From positions 81,490-145,489 of the forward strand of contig JALIBN010000024.1 in NCBI GenBank assembly GCA_030576275.1: a stretch of DNA of 64,000 nucleotides, given 5' to 3'. Made by a program: the position numbers and the translations under genes. The notes beneath the pieces were generated by a model. That model did not search any database. It saw nothing but the letters and a program-made list of their open reading frames with translations, and was not told the DNA's origin. Each line of letters opens with the position of its first letter. The stretch's first letter is position 1. Positions 50,685-60,801 of the stretch are shown piece by piece. The DNA comes from Pseudomonadota bacterium (GTDB lineage Bacteria; Pseudomonadota; Gammaproteobacteria; Nitrosococcales; Methylophagaceae).

Positions 50685-50716
50685 CGGGGTTGTAATTATT
50701 CTAACCCCGTTGTATT
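50685..50716 (+). terminator. terminator after dsbA
   Basis: A 7-bp stem (CGGGGTT / AACCCCG) with an 11-base AT-rich loop is followed by TTGTATTTT. It lies 15 bases past the dsbA stop and also faces the end of the diguanylate cyclase remnant on the other strand. Confidence 0.65.
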
Positions 50717-51067
50717 TTAATCAGCAAGGCAACAATTATGCCCCGATGCTTTTGCTCTGTACACTGCCGTATCTGCCCGTTTAAATACGTCATCTATTGT
50801 GTCGTTAGGTCTAAAAGTAGCTAAGCCCCCTGAAGCAGTAATCAGAAGGGGTTTATTCTCATAATGAAACTTCGAATTTTGGACTTTTCCTCAAATTTTA
50901 TTAGCGAAACTAAGCGCAGGATCTAAACCTTGTGCCGCTAGAGCTAAGCGTTCTAAACTACGTTGCAGTAACTCGTCATAACTTTGTTGCTGCTCCAGAG
51001 ATGTAATCGAGGCATAATATTTTTGTTTCCATTCATCTAACTGTTTAGATGTTATATCGCCCGCCAT
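50717..51067 (-). pseudogene. diguanylate cyclase (GGDEF) remnant with large internal deletion
   Basis: One frame starts at ATG 51067 (MAGDITSKQLDEWKQKYYAS, then LLQRSLERLALAAQGLDPAL), the N-terminal helical region of a family of GGDEF proteins. After FANKI comes TGA, then in the same frame KVQNSKFHYENKPLLITASG and DDVFKRADTAVYRAKASGHN up to TAA at 50717. The second part is the C-terminal end of a GGDEF domain. The whole central part, including the GGDEF active site, is missing, so it cannot make cyclic di-GMP. It follows mltF by 19 bases on the same strand. Confidence 0.82.
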
Positions 51068-51086
51068 AAGTTAAATCCTTGACTGC

Positions 51087-52505
51087 TTAGAGAGCTGCAG
51101 GCGTTTGTTGTGATGTAGTGTCATTGGTATTATTTGGAGGCAAAACTTGATTACTGCCAACATTATCTTGTAATAAAATGTCATAGTATCGTCGAATATT
51201 TTGGATATAGCGGACCGGTTCACCCCCTCGAGCATAGCCATAACGAGTTTGTGTGTACCATTTTTTCTTAGCTAAAAGAGGTAAATATTCTTTTATATCT
51301 GGCCATATATCTGGATTTTTATTGTCACTTTCTGTGAGTATACGAGCATCTTCAAGATGACCTAGTCCTACATTATAGGCGGCTAGTGCAATCCATGTTT
51401 TATCCGGTTCATTGATTCGTTCAGGAAGACGCGCAAGCATTGAAGCTAAATATCCAGCACCAGCATCGATGCTTTGCGCTGGATCTTCTCGGTTATCTAT
51501 ATTCATTTCTTCAGCCGTTACTTGTGTTAGCATCATCAAACCTCTTACACCTGTGCTGGATACGGCTTGTGGATCCCAGTGTGATTCTTGATATGAAATA
51601 GCCGCCAATAAACGCCAGTCGAATCCAAACTTCTCTGCGGCTTTTTTAAACAGCTGCTCATATTCAGGAAGGCGAGTTTGTATACGCCGGTAATATGTCT
51701 TTGTATCAATGTAGTCAAAACGACGAATATGACCATAATACTTTTCTATTAAGCGATCGATATCGCCTGATTCTTCCATTTGATCAAAAAAGCTAACCAT
51801 TGCTGCGGAAAGTGAACCATCTTCGCTTAATGACATCGCCCAAGCTAAAGACTCAGGCTCAGAAAGATCAAATGCAACTCGGAGTTCTGGGAATAAGGTT
51901 TGATTGGCCACTAAATCATTGGAATCGGCAATAGTATAATCAATCATTTCAAGCTCTACTAATTCTAGCAGGCCACTACTATCAAGCTCCTTATTTTCTG
52001 TCCATGTCAGTTCGGGAATGTCCTCTTTATACGAGTTTAACAGTTCAATATGACTACTATTAGCCATTACTTCTAATTGGCCATTATAAAGTTCGGTAAT
52101 ATTTTCAGGGATCCTATTGCCATTGCGATAGACCAATTGCTGGGTAACTTCTTGGTAGACTGGACCAAAATGAAAACGATCTCTACGCTTAGGAGTGATT
52201 GATAATCCAGCTGCCGCCATATCAGCTTTACCGTGTTCGATTAGGTTAAACATATCACCAAGATTATCTGGCACGATAATCTTAAGTTTAACATTGAGAT
52301 ATTCGGCAAAACGCTGTGTTAACTCGTATTCAAAGCCTGCTAATTCATTTCCTTTTACATAATAGGTGGTAGGTCCATAGCGAGTTAATACGCGCAATTC
52401 GCCTCTTTCACGAATTTCTTCTAGATGAGGTTGCGCCTCATCGCAAGCAATAAGTAGGCTTATTAGCATGAGTAACAGACTGATCAGTTTCAAATATAAC
52501 TCCAT
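51087..52505 (-). CDS. mltF: membrane-bound lytic murein transglycosylase F
   Basis: MltF cleaves peptidoglycan glycan strands, forming anhydromuramyl ends, at the outer membrane. The 472-residue product has a lipoprotein signal (lipobox LLIAC), an SBP_bac_3 domain (about 35-260: LRVLTRYGPTTYYVKG, ADMAAAGLSITPKRRDRF) and an SLT lysozyme-like domain. The catalytic Glu is Glu307 in ISYQESHWDPQAVSSTGVRG; GLMMLTQVTAEEM and LAAYNVGLGHLEDAR follow. The ATG at 52505 is preferred to a TTG two codons upstream. Pseudogenes lie on both sides. Confidence 0.93.
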   Translation of the reverse strand: MELYLKLISLLLMLISLLIACDEAQPHLEEIRERGELRVLTRYGPTTYYVKGNELAGFEYELTQRFAEYLNVKLKIIVPDNLGDMFNLIEHGKADMAAAGLSITPKRRDRFHFGPVYQEVTQQLVYRNGNRIPENITELYNGQLEVMANSSHIELLNSYKEDIPELTWTENKELDSSGLLELVELEMIDYTIADSNDLVANQTLFPELRVAFDLSEPESLAWAMSLSEDGSLSAAMVSFFDQMEESGDIDRLIEKYYGHIRRFDYIDTKTYYRRIQTRLPEYEQLFKKAAEKFGFDWRLLAAISYQESHWDPQAVSSTGVRGLMMLTQVTAEEMNIDNREDPAQSIDAGAGYLASMLARLPERINEPDKTWIALAAYNVGLGHLEDARILTESDNKNPDIWPDIKEYLPLLAKKKWYTQTRYGYARGGEPVRYIQNIRRYYDILLQDNVGSNQVLPPNNTNDTTSQQTPAAL

Positions 52506-52655
52506 GAACAATGTTTAGTCGAATTATCGCTTCATATTAACAACTTTGCACGATAATAAGTTCAGCTTTACATTTTAACAGACGCTCTTTAGTGGGTTTA
52601 GTGAATTTGGTTTAAACAGCTTATAACTCCCTTGTTTTTATAGTGGACTTGTATC

Positions 52656-54001
52656 GTGAAGACGCCAGAGTTACTTTTACCTGATGGAAGTTTCTACGAT
52701 ATGCGTTATGCCTACCCTTATGTTGCTGACGCGGTATATGCTGGACAACCCTGATATAGCATGCTTATACGTAATAATTATTTTCATAAATTGGCTGTTT
52801 TAGAACAAGGCTTTTAAGAAGCGCATGCCTTGTGTAAAGAATTATTTTTAGTCAGGAACTCAATGCCCCATAACAGTAGGTTAAAACCTATATGGCAGAT
52901 ATGAAATCGGTAATAGCTATGAAACCTGATGCCTTGATTATGGCTGACCTTGGCTTAATTATGATGGTGCGTGAGCAATGGCCGAAAATGCCGATTGACT
53001 CATCGGTACAGACGAATACTGTCAATTGGTAAGCCGTTAAATTTTGGCAGTCAATGGGTCTAAATCGCGTGATTTTATCACGTGAATTGTCATTAGATGA
53101 GGTCGAAGAACTTCGTCAGCCTTCCACAGATATGGAAATAGAAGTGTTTTTTCATCGCACTTTATGTATTGCCTACTCGGGTCGTTGTTTATTATCGGGC
53201 TATTTTAATCACCGTGATCCAAACCAAGGTCTATGTACTAATTCATGCCGATGGGATTATAAAATACATGCGAGTGATGGTAATGACGATTCACCGCAGA
53301 AAATAGTATCTAACGCCTTTGATGCAATCAATCAAACTGCCTTGCCTGATCGTGGCAGTCAGGAGCGTCCCACATTAGCTGATGATGGTTATTTGATTGA
53401 AGAGGTTAATCTTCCGGGAGAGTTGATGCCTATCTTTGAAGATGAGCATGGTGCGTATATTATGAATTCCAATGTTGTATGAGCAATTCACAATATAGAG
53501 GGTTCAACACAGATTGGTGTTGATTCATTGAAAATTGAAGGGCGTACTAAATCTAGCTATTATGTTGCTCGTACAGCGTAGATTTATCGGCGGGCTATTG
53601 AAAATGCCATAGCAGGGCGTAAGTTTGATCTTACTCTTATTGGTAAATTAGATAATCTTGCTAATCGTGGTTATACCGATGGCTTTTATCAACGCCATCC
53701 AACCCAAGAACAACAGAACTATATGGTGGGTTATTCCAGTAGTGATCGTCAGCAATTTTTTGGCGAAATTACCGGTTATGATATTGAAAAAAAATGTTTA
53801 GAAATTGATGTGAAAAATAAATCTTCGGTGGGAGACAAGTTAGAGCTGGTATTGCCTGAAGGCAATATTGAATTCACATTGGAAACATTGATTAATCCAA
53901 CGGGTGAAGCTATTACTGTTACCCCTGGCAATGGCTATACCGTTAGGAACCCTCATACAGGGACTGTACCAAAGCTAGGCTTAGTCGCAAGGTATCTTTA
54001 G
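52656..54001 (+). pseudogene. trhP: broken trhP (YegQ-like U32 peptidase family tRNA hydroxylation protein)
   Basis: Starting at GTG 52656 (VKTPELLLPDGSFYDMRYAY), the sequence follows TrhP/YegQ along its whole length: PDALIMADLGLIMMVREQWP, GLNRVILSRELSLDEVEEL, the Cys-rich CIAYSGRCLLSGYFNHRDPN and CTNSCRW, and a C-terminal domain ending at 54001 (VGYSSSDRQQFFGEITGYDI). It is interrupted by in-frame stops near 52752, 52815, 53030, 53480 and 53578 and by a frameshift near 52890. Most stops fit single changes from CGA, CAA or CAG. TrhP makes 5-hydroxyuridine at tRNA position 34 with prephenate; this copy is inactive. Confidence 0.85.
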
Positions 54002-54126
54002 CGTGAGTAAATTACAAGTGAGATAGTGATCATAAGGTTTATATCCTAATCAAAGAATCATCATACTTATTATTGAGCTGAGGGGGTATTTGGACTAGGA
54101 GTTTATAGGGTTGAATCAGATTTGAA

Positions 54127-54211
54127 TGGTACCGAGGGTCGGAATCGAACCGACACTACTTGCGTAACCGGATTTTGAATCCGGCGCGTCTACCAGTTCC
54201 GCCACCCCGGC
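54127..54211 (-). tRNA. tRNA-Leu, anticodon CAA
   Basis: The minus strand gives an 85-base class II cloverleaf with CCA encoded. Acceptor GCCGGGG pairs with CCTCGGT, the D-arm has TGGCGGAACTGGTAGACGC, the anticodon stem is CCGGA/TCCGG with loop TTCAAAA (CAA). The variable arm is long and the T-arm has GGTTCGATTCC. Confidence 0.95.
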
Positions 54212-54453
54212 AATATTCAAGCGTCAAATTATAACGTGAGTTAGGTCATTTAGGAAGTGTTATTTTGAATTCTGAACTAAGACGCGATGGTAAGCTAGAT
54301 AGCCTACATCATTTTTAAGTTAGAGCTCAGTAAGATACTAAAAATTTCATTATAATTTGAAGAGTAAAGATAGTCTTTTTTTATTTAATAATATTCGAGC
54401 AAAGATAGAGAGTGCGCTATTATTAGTATGAGTTATTACTTGTAATTGATATA
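54212..54453. other. non-coding stretch between tRNA-Leu and the rpsI terminator
   Basis: About 240 AT-rich bases (358 up to rpsI, counting the terminator) hold no recognised gene. Only the tRNA promoter at its left end can be named. Confidence 0.6.
54228..54256 (-). promoter_or_regulatory. putative sigma-70 promoter of tRNA-Leu
   Basis: On the minus strand, TATAAT (54228-54233) lies 17 bases from TTCCTA (54251-54256), which is a weak -35. The expected start would fall about 10 bases before the tRNA 5' end, a sensible leader length. Confidence 0.45.
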
Positions 54454-54491
54454 AAAAAACCGATATCAACTAAATTGATACCGGTTTTTTT
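54454..54491 (-). terminator. Rho-independent terminator of rplM-rpsI
   Basis: A stem of about 11 bp flanked by A and T runs (minus strand ACCGGTATCAA / TTGATATCGGT then TTTTTTT) lies about 80 bases past rpsI. The one irregular pair is G-U on the minus-strand RNA but A-C on the plus strand, so it suits transcripts from rpsI better. Confidence 0.8.
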
Positions 54492-54569
54492 GTACTGAAA
54501 CGTTACGTTATTAATACTTTAGCTAAAATCTTGAAGCTAAAGCAAAGTCGCAACCAAATTTCAGTAATG

Positions 54570-54959
54570 TTAACGTTTAGAGAATTGTGGACGTTTACGC
54601 GCTTTGTGTAAACCAATTTTCTTACGTTCTACAGCACGAGCATCACGAGTGATGAATCCTGCTTTACGTAATTCTGATTTTAATTCGCTGTTGTATTCAA
54701 CCAATGCGCGGCTGATACCGTGACGAATTGCGCCAGCTTGACCATTGTTACCACCACCACGAACCGTGATGTTTAAGTCAAAATTGCTTAGCATATCAAC
54801 AAGAACTAGTGGTTGACGTACGACCATGCGAGATGTTTCGCGGCCGAAGTAATCTTCCAATGAACGAGTATTGATTGTTAGTTTGCCGCTACCTGCTTTT
54901 AAAAAAACACGAGCTGTTGAGCTTTTGCGACGACCTGTAGCGTAGTATGAATCTGCCAT
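54570..54959 (-). CDS. rpsI: 30S ribosomal protein S9
   Basis: The 129-residue protein is standard length. It begins [21 protein letters not shown], contains [21 protein letters not shown] and ends in the basic tail [11 protein letters not shown] that reaches the P-site tRNA. It lies 11 bases after rplM, the universal rplM-rpsI operon. Confidence 0.98.
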   Translation of the reverse strand: MADSYYATGRRKSSTARVFLKAGSGKLTINTRSLEDYFGRETSRMVVRQPLVLVDMLSNFDLNITVRGGGNNGQAGAIRHGISRALVEYNSELKSELRKAGFITRDARAVERKKIGLHKARKRPQFSKR

Positions 54960-54970
54960 AATATGTCCGA

Positions 54971-55417
54971 TTAAATTTCCAGCACTTTAGGCTGTTGAGC
55001 GGTATGAGGATGTTCTTCACCAGCATAAACTTTAAGTTTACTAAACATGGTGCGTCCCAATGGATTCTTTGGCAACATGCCTTTTACAGCTGATTTGATA
55101 ACACGATCTGGCGCTTTATCAAGTTGCTTTTCAAGAGTGATAGATTTTATACCACCGATGTAGCCTGTGTGATGATAATAGATCTTATCTTTCAATTTAT
55201 TACCGGTTACACGCAATTTTTCAGCATTAATAACGACGATATAATCACCAGTATCAACATGAGGCGTATAAATAGTTTTATGTTTGCCACGTAGGCGACG
55301 CGCGATTTCCGTAGCCATACGGCCTAGAGTTTTGCCATTGGCATCAATCACGAACCAGTCACGACGAACTTCAGCTGGTTTTGCACTTAACGTGGTGGTT
55401 TTTAAAGTGGTTTTCAT
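54971..55417 (-). CDS. rplM: 50S ribosomal protein L13
   Basis: The 148-residue protein has [60 protein letters not shown] and the tail [11 protein letters not shown], all typical of L13. The N-terminus is a few residues longer than in E. coli (142). GGAG lies before the ATG. It is the first gene of the operon, driven by the promoter at 55474-55502. Confidence 0.97.
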   Translation of the reverse strand: MKTTLKTTTLSAKPAEVRRDWFVIDANGKTLGRMATEIARRLRGKHKTIYTPHVDTGDYIVVINAEKLRVTGNKLKDKIYYHHTGYIGGIKSITLEKQLDKAPDRVIKSAVKGMLPKNPLGRTMFSKLKVYAGEEHPHTAQQPKVLEI

Positions 55418-56394
55418 TCCGCAGTTTGCTCCTGAAAAATATTACGCAGGCGGGGTCTAAATAAAGAGGAAGCATGTTACGCAATCAAGTTAAGACTGTC
55501 AACTGCCTTCACGACATAAATAATTAAGATAAGTATAACACCTGAGAACAGGCAACAAATGGGCGCATGACTAACTGTTCGAGTAATTTACTAGTCAGTA
55601 AGCTACTGTCACATGAGTAGTAATTGCGGACAATTTTTCGCTAGCGTTGCGTGGTTTGTATTGAATTCAGATTGGATGAGCTCAAGCGTTTTTTGTCTAT
55701 CGGTGTGCATTGTAACAGTAATTGACAGTAAAAATGATAGTTGTGGCATGATATATCCAAATTATATGAAATTAAGCAGGACTAAGGTGGGTTAATGAAC
55801 AATGTCGGTGTTTGAACTATTCGCTCATTAGTTCAGTTTAGAAAACCAAAGCTTATTAATTGTTTCGTGATGACGAAAGTTAATATAGCAATTTTAACAT
55901 ATTGTAAAAATTGATATATTCGAAATCTATATATTTAGTCATGTTGGTTTTAGCTTAAACCAACATCAACGTAAGCCTTGTAAAGCTAGGTGGCTTTTCA
56001 AAATTTTAATCTCCCTGCAAGTTGACCAATGTCTATTATTTGTTGTGCTTAGCATTGCTACTGTCCAATTTGCGGGTAATTGTTCTAACGTCTAAGTGGA
56101 AATTCTATGTCGACCGCACTGCGACGGAAAATAAGAACTGGAGTATCTGAATACCGCCTAGTTTTAGACTTTTTCATGCATTGCTAATGTGCATGATTGG
56201 ACTGAGCTTGAAATAATAAATAATTACCTTAGCCCTTTATAAAATATCGAGTTAGACGGTATTTATATTCATCGCTAGTTGTTTTAAAGAGAGCGTTGTT
56301 AGCATAAATGGCTTGTGTTTTATGGGCATATTTTATCGTTCGTTCGTGGTAATATTTACAAAGATTCTTTCATTAATAATTTTTCCGAGAAATC
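55418..56394. other. 977-base gap without a recognised gene
   Basis: The left end holds the rplM leader and promoter. The right end should hold the promoter of the FAD oxidoreductase gene. Between them the sequence is AT-rich with many stops in all frames. A 60-codon frame at 55613-55795 has no family-like features. A 10-bp inverted repeat (ATGTTGGTTT / AAACCAACAT) lies at 55941-55966 without a T-tract. No tRNA, IS end or CRISPR is seen. Confidence 0.6.
55474..55502 (-). promoter_or_regulatory. sigma-70 promoter of rplM-rpsI
   Basis: On the minus strand a perfect -35 TTGACA (55497-55502) and a good -10 TAACAT (55474-55479) are separated by exactly 17 bases. The start would leave a leader of about 50 bases before the rplM ATG. 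Confidence 0.8.
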
Positions 56395-59300
56395 ATGTCA
56401 AACCGAATTCGCGAGATACCGTACAACTATACTTCTTTTTCTGACCGTGAAATCGTTATTCGATTTTTAGGCTCGGATGCTTGGGACATTCTACTGACAT
56501 TGCGAGACCAGCGTAAAACTGGTCGCAGTGCCAAGATGTTATTTGAGGTTTTGGGTGATATGTGGGTTATTTCGCGTAACCCTTTTATACAAGATGATTT
56601 GGTTGAAAATCGTAAACGTTGGGATTCCTTGTCTCATGCATTGCATCATCGCTTGGATCAGGTCCGTGAGCGCGCACAGGAAAATAATAATACCTTAGCG
56701 TTAGAGCTAGAAGCTAAAACACGGCATGCGGTTGCTGAGTTTGAACGAGATTTATTGAGTATTGACGAACGCCGCCGTGGTGTCATACGCCGCTTATCCA
56801 AAGCGACAAAAAAACATAATATTAAGTTTGATGGTTTATCACGCGTTTCGCATGTTACTGATGCAACTGATTGGCGCGTTGAGTACCCATTAGCCGTAGC
56901 TACGCCTGATAGTGAAGAAGAGATGGCTGCAGTTGTCGCGGCTTCAATTGCGTTAGGCTTAACGGTTATTCCTCGTGGTGGTGGCACCGGTTATACTGGT
57001 GGTGCTATTCCGCTTACTGCTGACAGTATTGTTGTAAATACTGAAAAATTAGAGGGCTTAGGTAAAGTTATCTATCGCACGCTACCTGAACGCGAAGGTG
57101 AAGTCGCTACGGTTCGTGCTGAAGCCGGTGTAGTTACGCGTCGTGTATCTGAGCTTGCCGAGCGTAGCGGCCTTGTATTTGCCGTCGATCCAACATCACA
57201 AGATGCGTCGACGATCGGTGGTAACGTGGCGATGAATGCCGGCGGTAAAAAAGCAGTGATGTGGGGAACCGCATTGGACAATCTCGTTTCATGGCGCATG
57301 GTAACACCCGATGCAAAATGGATGGAAGTTGAACGCCTTAATCACAATCTTGGCAAAATCCATGATGTTGAAACTGCGAAATTCCGCGTTACTCAGTATG
57401 AAGCTGATGGCAAAACCACAGTAGGTGAGCCAGAATATCTGACTATTCCTGCACATGAGTTACGCAAAAGTGGGCTGGGTAAGGATGTGACTAATAAATT
57501 CCTAGGTGGTTTACCAGGAATTCAAAAAGAAGGCTGTGATGGTTTAATTACTTCTGCAGTGTTTGTTTTACACCGGATGTCTGATTTTACTCGTACGGTT
57601 TGTCTGGAATTCTTTGGTAACGATCTAAGTAAAGCTGTGCCTGCTATTGTTGAGACTAAAGATATTTTAGATAACAATCCAAACGTATTATTGGCAGGGA
57701 TGGAGCATCTAGACGAACGTTATGTGCGTGCCGTTGGTTACACCACAAAAGCACCACGTTCGATACTGCCAAAAATGGTGTTAATGATTGATGTCGCTGG
57801 CGATGATGAGGATGAAGTTGCTACTGCTTGTTCGCAAATTGTTCGTTTAGCTAATGCGCGTGATGGTGAGGGTTTTATCGCTGTTAGTCGGGAAGCTCGT
57901 AAGCGTTTTTGGGCAGATAGATCCAGAACGGCGGCCATTGCCAAACATACTAATGCCTTCAAGATAAATGAAGACGTGGTTATACCATTGGATCGTTTGT
58001 CTGAATATAACGATGGTATTGAGCGTATTAATATAGTGCAATCGACACGCAATAAATTAAAGATGGCTGAAGCCGCCTGTACTTATTTATCAAATCAGCC
58101 AAAAGAGTTGAAAATACATAAAAAAGACTTGGATGAAAGTGCTGAAAATGATGCAATTATGCAAAGTAAAATTGACGCTGCTTGCAAACATCTAGACCAG
58201 GTACGCGGACGATGGAAAGAAATATTAGCCAATCTTGATACTTTAGCCTCAGAAAAACTGAGTCTGTTATCTGAGAAAGCTGAAGCTAATCTTGCTGAAA
58301 ATGACACGTTTTTTAATGTGTTGCAGCGACGCGACGTGCGAATTTCTTATCGAGAAGAAATCGAAAAACCACTGAAAGAATTATTTCAAGGTGAATCGTT
58401 ATCTGCTTTGCGGGCTAAACTGGATGAAATACATACCGACCATCGTTCAAGCCGCTTGTTTGCGGCGACGCATATGCATGCTGGCGATGGCAATGTTCAT
58501 ACCAATATTCCAGTGAACTCTAACGATTACGACATGATGCATGAAGCTGAGCTGATTGTTGACGATGTGATGGCGTTGGCTGGCCACTTAGGTGGCGTTA
58601 TTTCTGGTGAGCATGGTATTGGTTTAACCAAAATGCAATATTTAGATCAGGCGACGATTGATGCATTTGCCAAGTACAAGCAACGTGTTGATCCTAATGG
58701 ACATTTTAATGCTGGCAAATTGCTGGCAGGCTCTGGATTGGACAAAGCTTACACGCCATCATTGAGATTGTTGCAGCAAGAAGCTTTGATTCTTGAAGCT
58801 AGTGAATTGAATGAAATCAATAACGATATTAAAGACTGCTTACGTTGTGGTAAGTGTAAACCTGAATGTACAACGCATGTACCTCGCGCTAATTTATTGT
58901 ACTCACCTCGAGACAAAATTTTAGCTACTGGGCTAATTATGGAAGCATTTTTATACGAAGAGCAGACTCGTCGAGGTGTTTCAGTACGTCATTTTGAAGA
59001 AATGAATGATGTTGCTGATCATTGCACAGTTTGTCATAAATGTTTGAATCCATGTCCGGTGAATATCGATTTTGGTGATGTGACCATCAAACTTCGTGAA
59101 ATTCTAAAAAATCAGGGCAAACGTCATTTTAACGTCGGTACATGGTCAGCAATGGCGTATTTGAATGCTAGAGATCCGCTTACCGTCAAAATATTACATA
59201 AAAGCTTGATCCAGTGGGGTGCTAAAAGCCAACGTTTTGCACATAGCTTAGGTAAAAAACTTGGTTTATTAGGAAGTAAGAAAAAACGACCTATGCCAAC

Positions 59301-60249
59301 AACAGGAAAAACGCCTATTCGTGAGCAAGTTGTTCACTTTATGAAAAAGCCGATGCCTGCTGGTTTACCATCAAAAACTACCCGCGCGATGTTAGGTGTG
59401 GAAGATAACAAGATGATTCCTGTCATACGTGATGTGACCAAAGTTAATGATGAGTCTGATGCTGTGTTTTACTTCCCTGGCTGTGGTTCAGAACGATTGT
59501 TTAGTCAAGTGGGGTTAGCAACGCTGGCTATGTTGTACGAAGTCGGTGCTGAAACAGTATTGCCACCAGGTTATTTATGCTGTGGTTATCCGCAAGCATC
59601 AAATGGCGATACGGCTAAAGCTGAAGCCATTACCACTGAGAATCAAGTGTTATTCCATAGGCTTGCTAACACATTAAATTACATGGACATTAAAACGGTT
59701 ATTGTGTCCTGCGGAACCTGCATGGATCAATTACTGAAATATCAATTTGAAAAGATTTTTCCTGGTTGCCGATTGTTAGATATTCACGAGTATCTAATGG
59801 AAAAAGGGGTGAAAATGGAAGGCGTGGATGGCGTGCAGTACCTCTATCATGAGCCATGCCATACGCCGATGAAAACGTATGAGTCAACCAGTGTTGCTGC
59901 CACCTTATTAGGGCAAGAAGTAACCTTGAATGATCGTTGTTGTGGTGAGGCTGGAACGTTTGCTACCGCTAGACCTGATATTGCGACGCAAGTACGTTTC
60001 CGTAAGGAAGAAGAAATTACCCAAGGTATTCAACAATTATCTGGTGAAGAAAAAGCAGTGAAAGGCAATGTGAAAATGCTGACGTCTTGCCCAGCTTGTG
60101 TACAAGGTTTGTCGCGCTATGCTGAAGATACTGGCATTGAAACTGACTACATTGTGGTTGAAGTCGCCAATCATATTTTAGGTGAAAACTGGCAGCCGAA
60201 GTTTATCGAAGCTGTGAAAAATGGCGGAATTGAGCGCGTATTATTGTAA
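56395..60249 (+). CDS. DUF3683 / FAD-linked oxidase / Fe-S / CCG-domain fusion oxidoreductase
   Basis: The 1284-residue protein joins several parts. DUF3683 is at the N-terminus (about 1-150). A PCMH-type FAD domain follows, with [16 protein letters not shown] (192-207) and [20 protein letters not shown], then an FAD-oxidase C domain with [18 protein letters not shown] and [18 protein letters not shown]. Two 4Fe-4S sites follow ([11 protein letters not shown] from Cys815; [12 protein letters not shown] from Cys877), and two CCG motifs (about 1062 and 1182). The layout resembles glycolate oxidase or D-lactate dehydrogenase plus GlpC/LutA-like subunits in one chain. Related proteins act as respiratory D-lactate dehydrogenases; substrate here is inferred. 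No signal peptide. Confidence 0.9.
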   Translation: MSNRIREIPYNYTSFSDREIVIRFLGSDAWDILLTLRDQRKTGRSAKMLFEVLGDMWVISRNPFIQDDLVENRKRWDSLSHALHHRLDQVRERAQENNNTLALELEAKTRHAVAEFERDLLSIDERRRGVIRRLSKATKKHNIKFDGLSRVSHVTDATDWRVEYPLAVATPDSEEEMAAVVAASIALGLTVIPRGGGTGYTGGAIPLTADSIVVNTEKLEGLGKVIYRTLPEREGEVATVRAEAGVVTRRVSELAERSGLVFAVDPTSQDASTIGGNVAMNAGGKKAVMWGTALDNLVSWRMVTPDAKWMEVERLNHNLGKIHDVETAKFRVTQYEADGKTTVGEPEYLTIPAHELRKSGLGKDVTNKFLGGLPGIQKEGCDGLITSAVFVLHRMSDFTRTVCLEFFGNDLSKAVPAIVETKDILDNNPNVLLAGMEHLDERYVRAVGYTTKAPRSILPKMVLMIDVAGDDEDEVATACSQIVRLANARDGEGFIAVSREARKRFWADRSRTAAIAKHTNAFKINEDVVIPLDRLSEYNDGIERINIVQSTRNKLKMAEAACTYLSNQPKELKIHKKDLDESAENDAIMQSKIDAACKHLDQVRGRWKEILANLDTLASEKLSLLSEKAEANLAENDTFFNVLQRRDVRISYREEIEKPLKELFQGESLSALRAKLDEIHTDHRSSRLFAATHMHAGDGNVHTNIPVNSNDYDMMHEAELIVDDVMALAGHLGGVISGEHGIGLTKMQYLDQATIDAFAKYKQRVDPNGHFNAGKLLAGSGLDKAYTPSLRLLQQEALILEASELNEINNDIKDCLRCGKCKPECTTHVPRANLLYSPRDKILATGLIMEAFLYEEQTRRGVSVRHFEEMNDVADHCTVCHKCLNPCPVNIDFGDVTIKLREILKNQGKRHFNVGTWSAMAYLNARDPLTVKILHKSLIQWGAKSQRFAHSLGKKLGLLGSKKKRPMPTTGKTPIREQVVHFMKKPMPAGLPSKTTRAMLGVEDNKMIPVIRDVTKVNDESDAVFYFPGCGSERLFSQVGLATLAMLYEVGAETVLPPGYLCCGYPQASNGDTAKAEAITTENQVLFHRLANTLNYMDIKTVIVSCGTCMDQLLKYQFEKIFPGCRLLDIHEYLMEKGVKMEGVDGVQYLYHEPCHTPMKTYESTSVAATLLGQEVTLNDRCCGEAGTFATARPDIATQVRFRKEEEITQGIQQLSGEEKAVKGNVKMLTSCPACVQGLSRYAEDTGIETDYIVVEVANHILGENWQPKFIEAVKNGGIERVLL

Positions 60250-60295
60250 TTTAATATCAAGATCAGGTCGGCAAGTGCCGACCTGACTAATATGG

Positions 60296-60640
60296 TTAAT
60301 TAGGTATTAAGGCTGCACTACTAAAATGAATACCATCCCAACCTGAGTGAATGAAATTACGAATGTTTTGATGGTCATCGCCCTCAGGATGAACAAGGAC
60401 ATCATCACGATAATAACTGCCGAAACAGGCTAATGTTTGTTGCTTTGACAGGCTATTCAGCAAGCCAAATGCAAAGATTTTACATGAACCATTATTTTGA
60501 TTCTCTTCGTTGACGCTACCGTTATTAGTAAATTTAGCAGGTATAAATTCATAGTTATCATCAATCACATCCATAGTGTCACTGAACTCGATCAGTTCTG
60601 GATGTTCGGTAAGTTTTAAAATAAATTCATCAATGTTCAC
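60296..60640 (-). CDS. HopJ-type III effector family protein
   Basis: The 114-residue protein is a HopJ-family member: IEFSDTMDVIDDNYEFIP, KFTNNGSVNEENQNNGSCKI, TLACFGSYYRDDVLVHPEG and DHQNIRNFIHSGWDGIHF. The name comes from a Pseudomonas effector. The family is widespread in non-pathogens with no secretion system, and no type III genes are here, so a housekeeping role is likelier. AGGA precedes the GTG at 60640; a TTG frame 30 bases upstream is rejected. Confidence 0.88.
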   Translation of the reverse strand: MNIDEFILKLTEHPELIEFSDTMDVIDDNYEFIPAKFTNNGSVNEENQNNGSCKIFAFGLLNSLSKQQTLACFGSYYRDDVLVHPEGDDHQNIRNFIHSGWDGIHFSSAALIPN

Positions 60641-60801
60641 GTTAGTCCTAGTATTTTTATTTAGAAACAAAGATTATACCTAAACTAAACAACGGATAAA
60701 TTCTCGGTACTTGTGAAGGATACGCATAATTTAATTAATCTCAGCTTGCTACACTTATGATTGCATACCAAACCTGACACATCTTCCTTTGAAGGGCTGA
60801 T

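Noticed and set aside
55613..55795. A 60-codon plus-strand frame in the gap after rplM
   Set aside because: No ribosome binding site, family-like motif or membrane pattern; it is Cys/Ser/Val-rich in a region of otherwise closed frames.
60296..60640. Type III secretion effector
   Set aside because: The HopJ name is historical; no secretion apparatus or chaperone gene is present and the family is common in non-pathogens.
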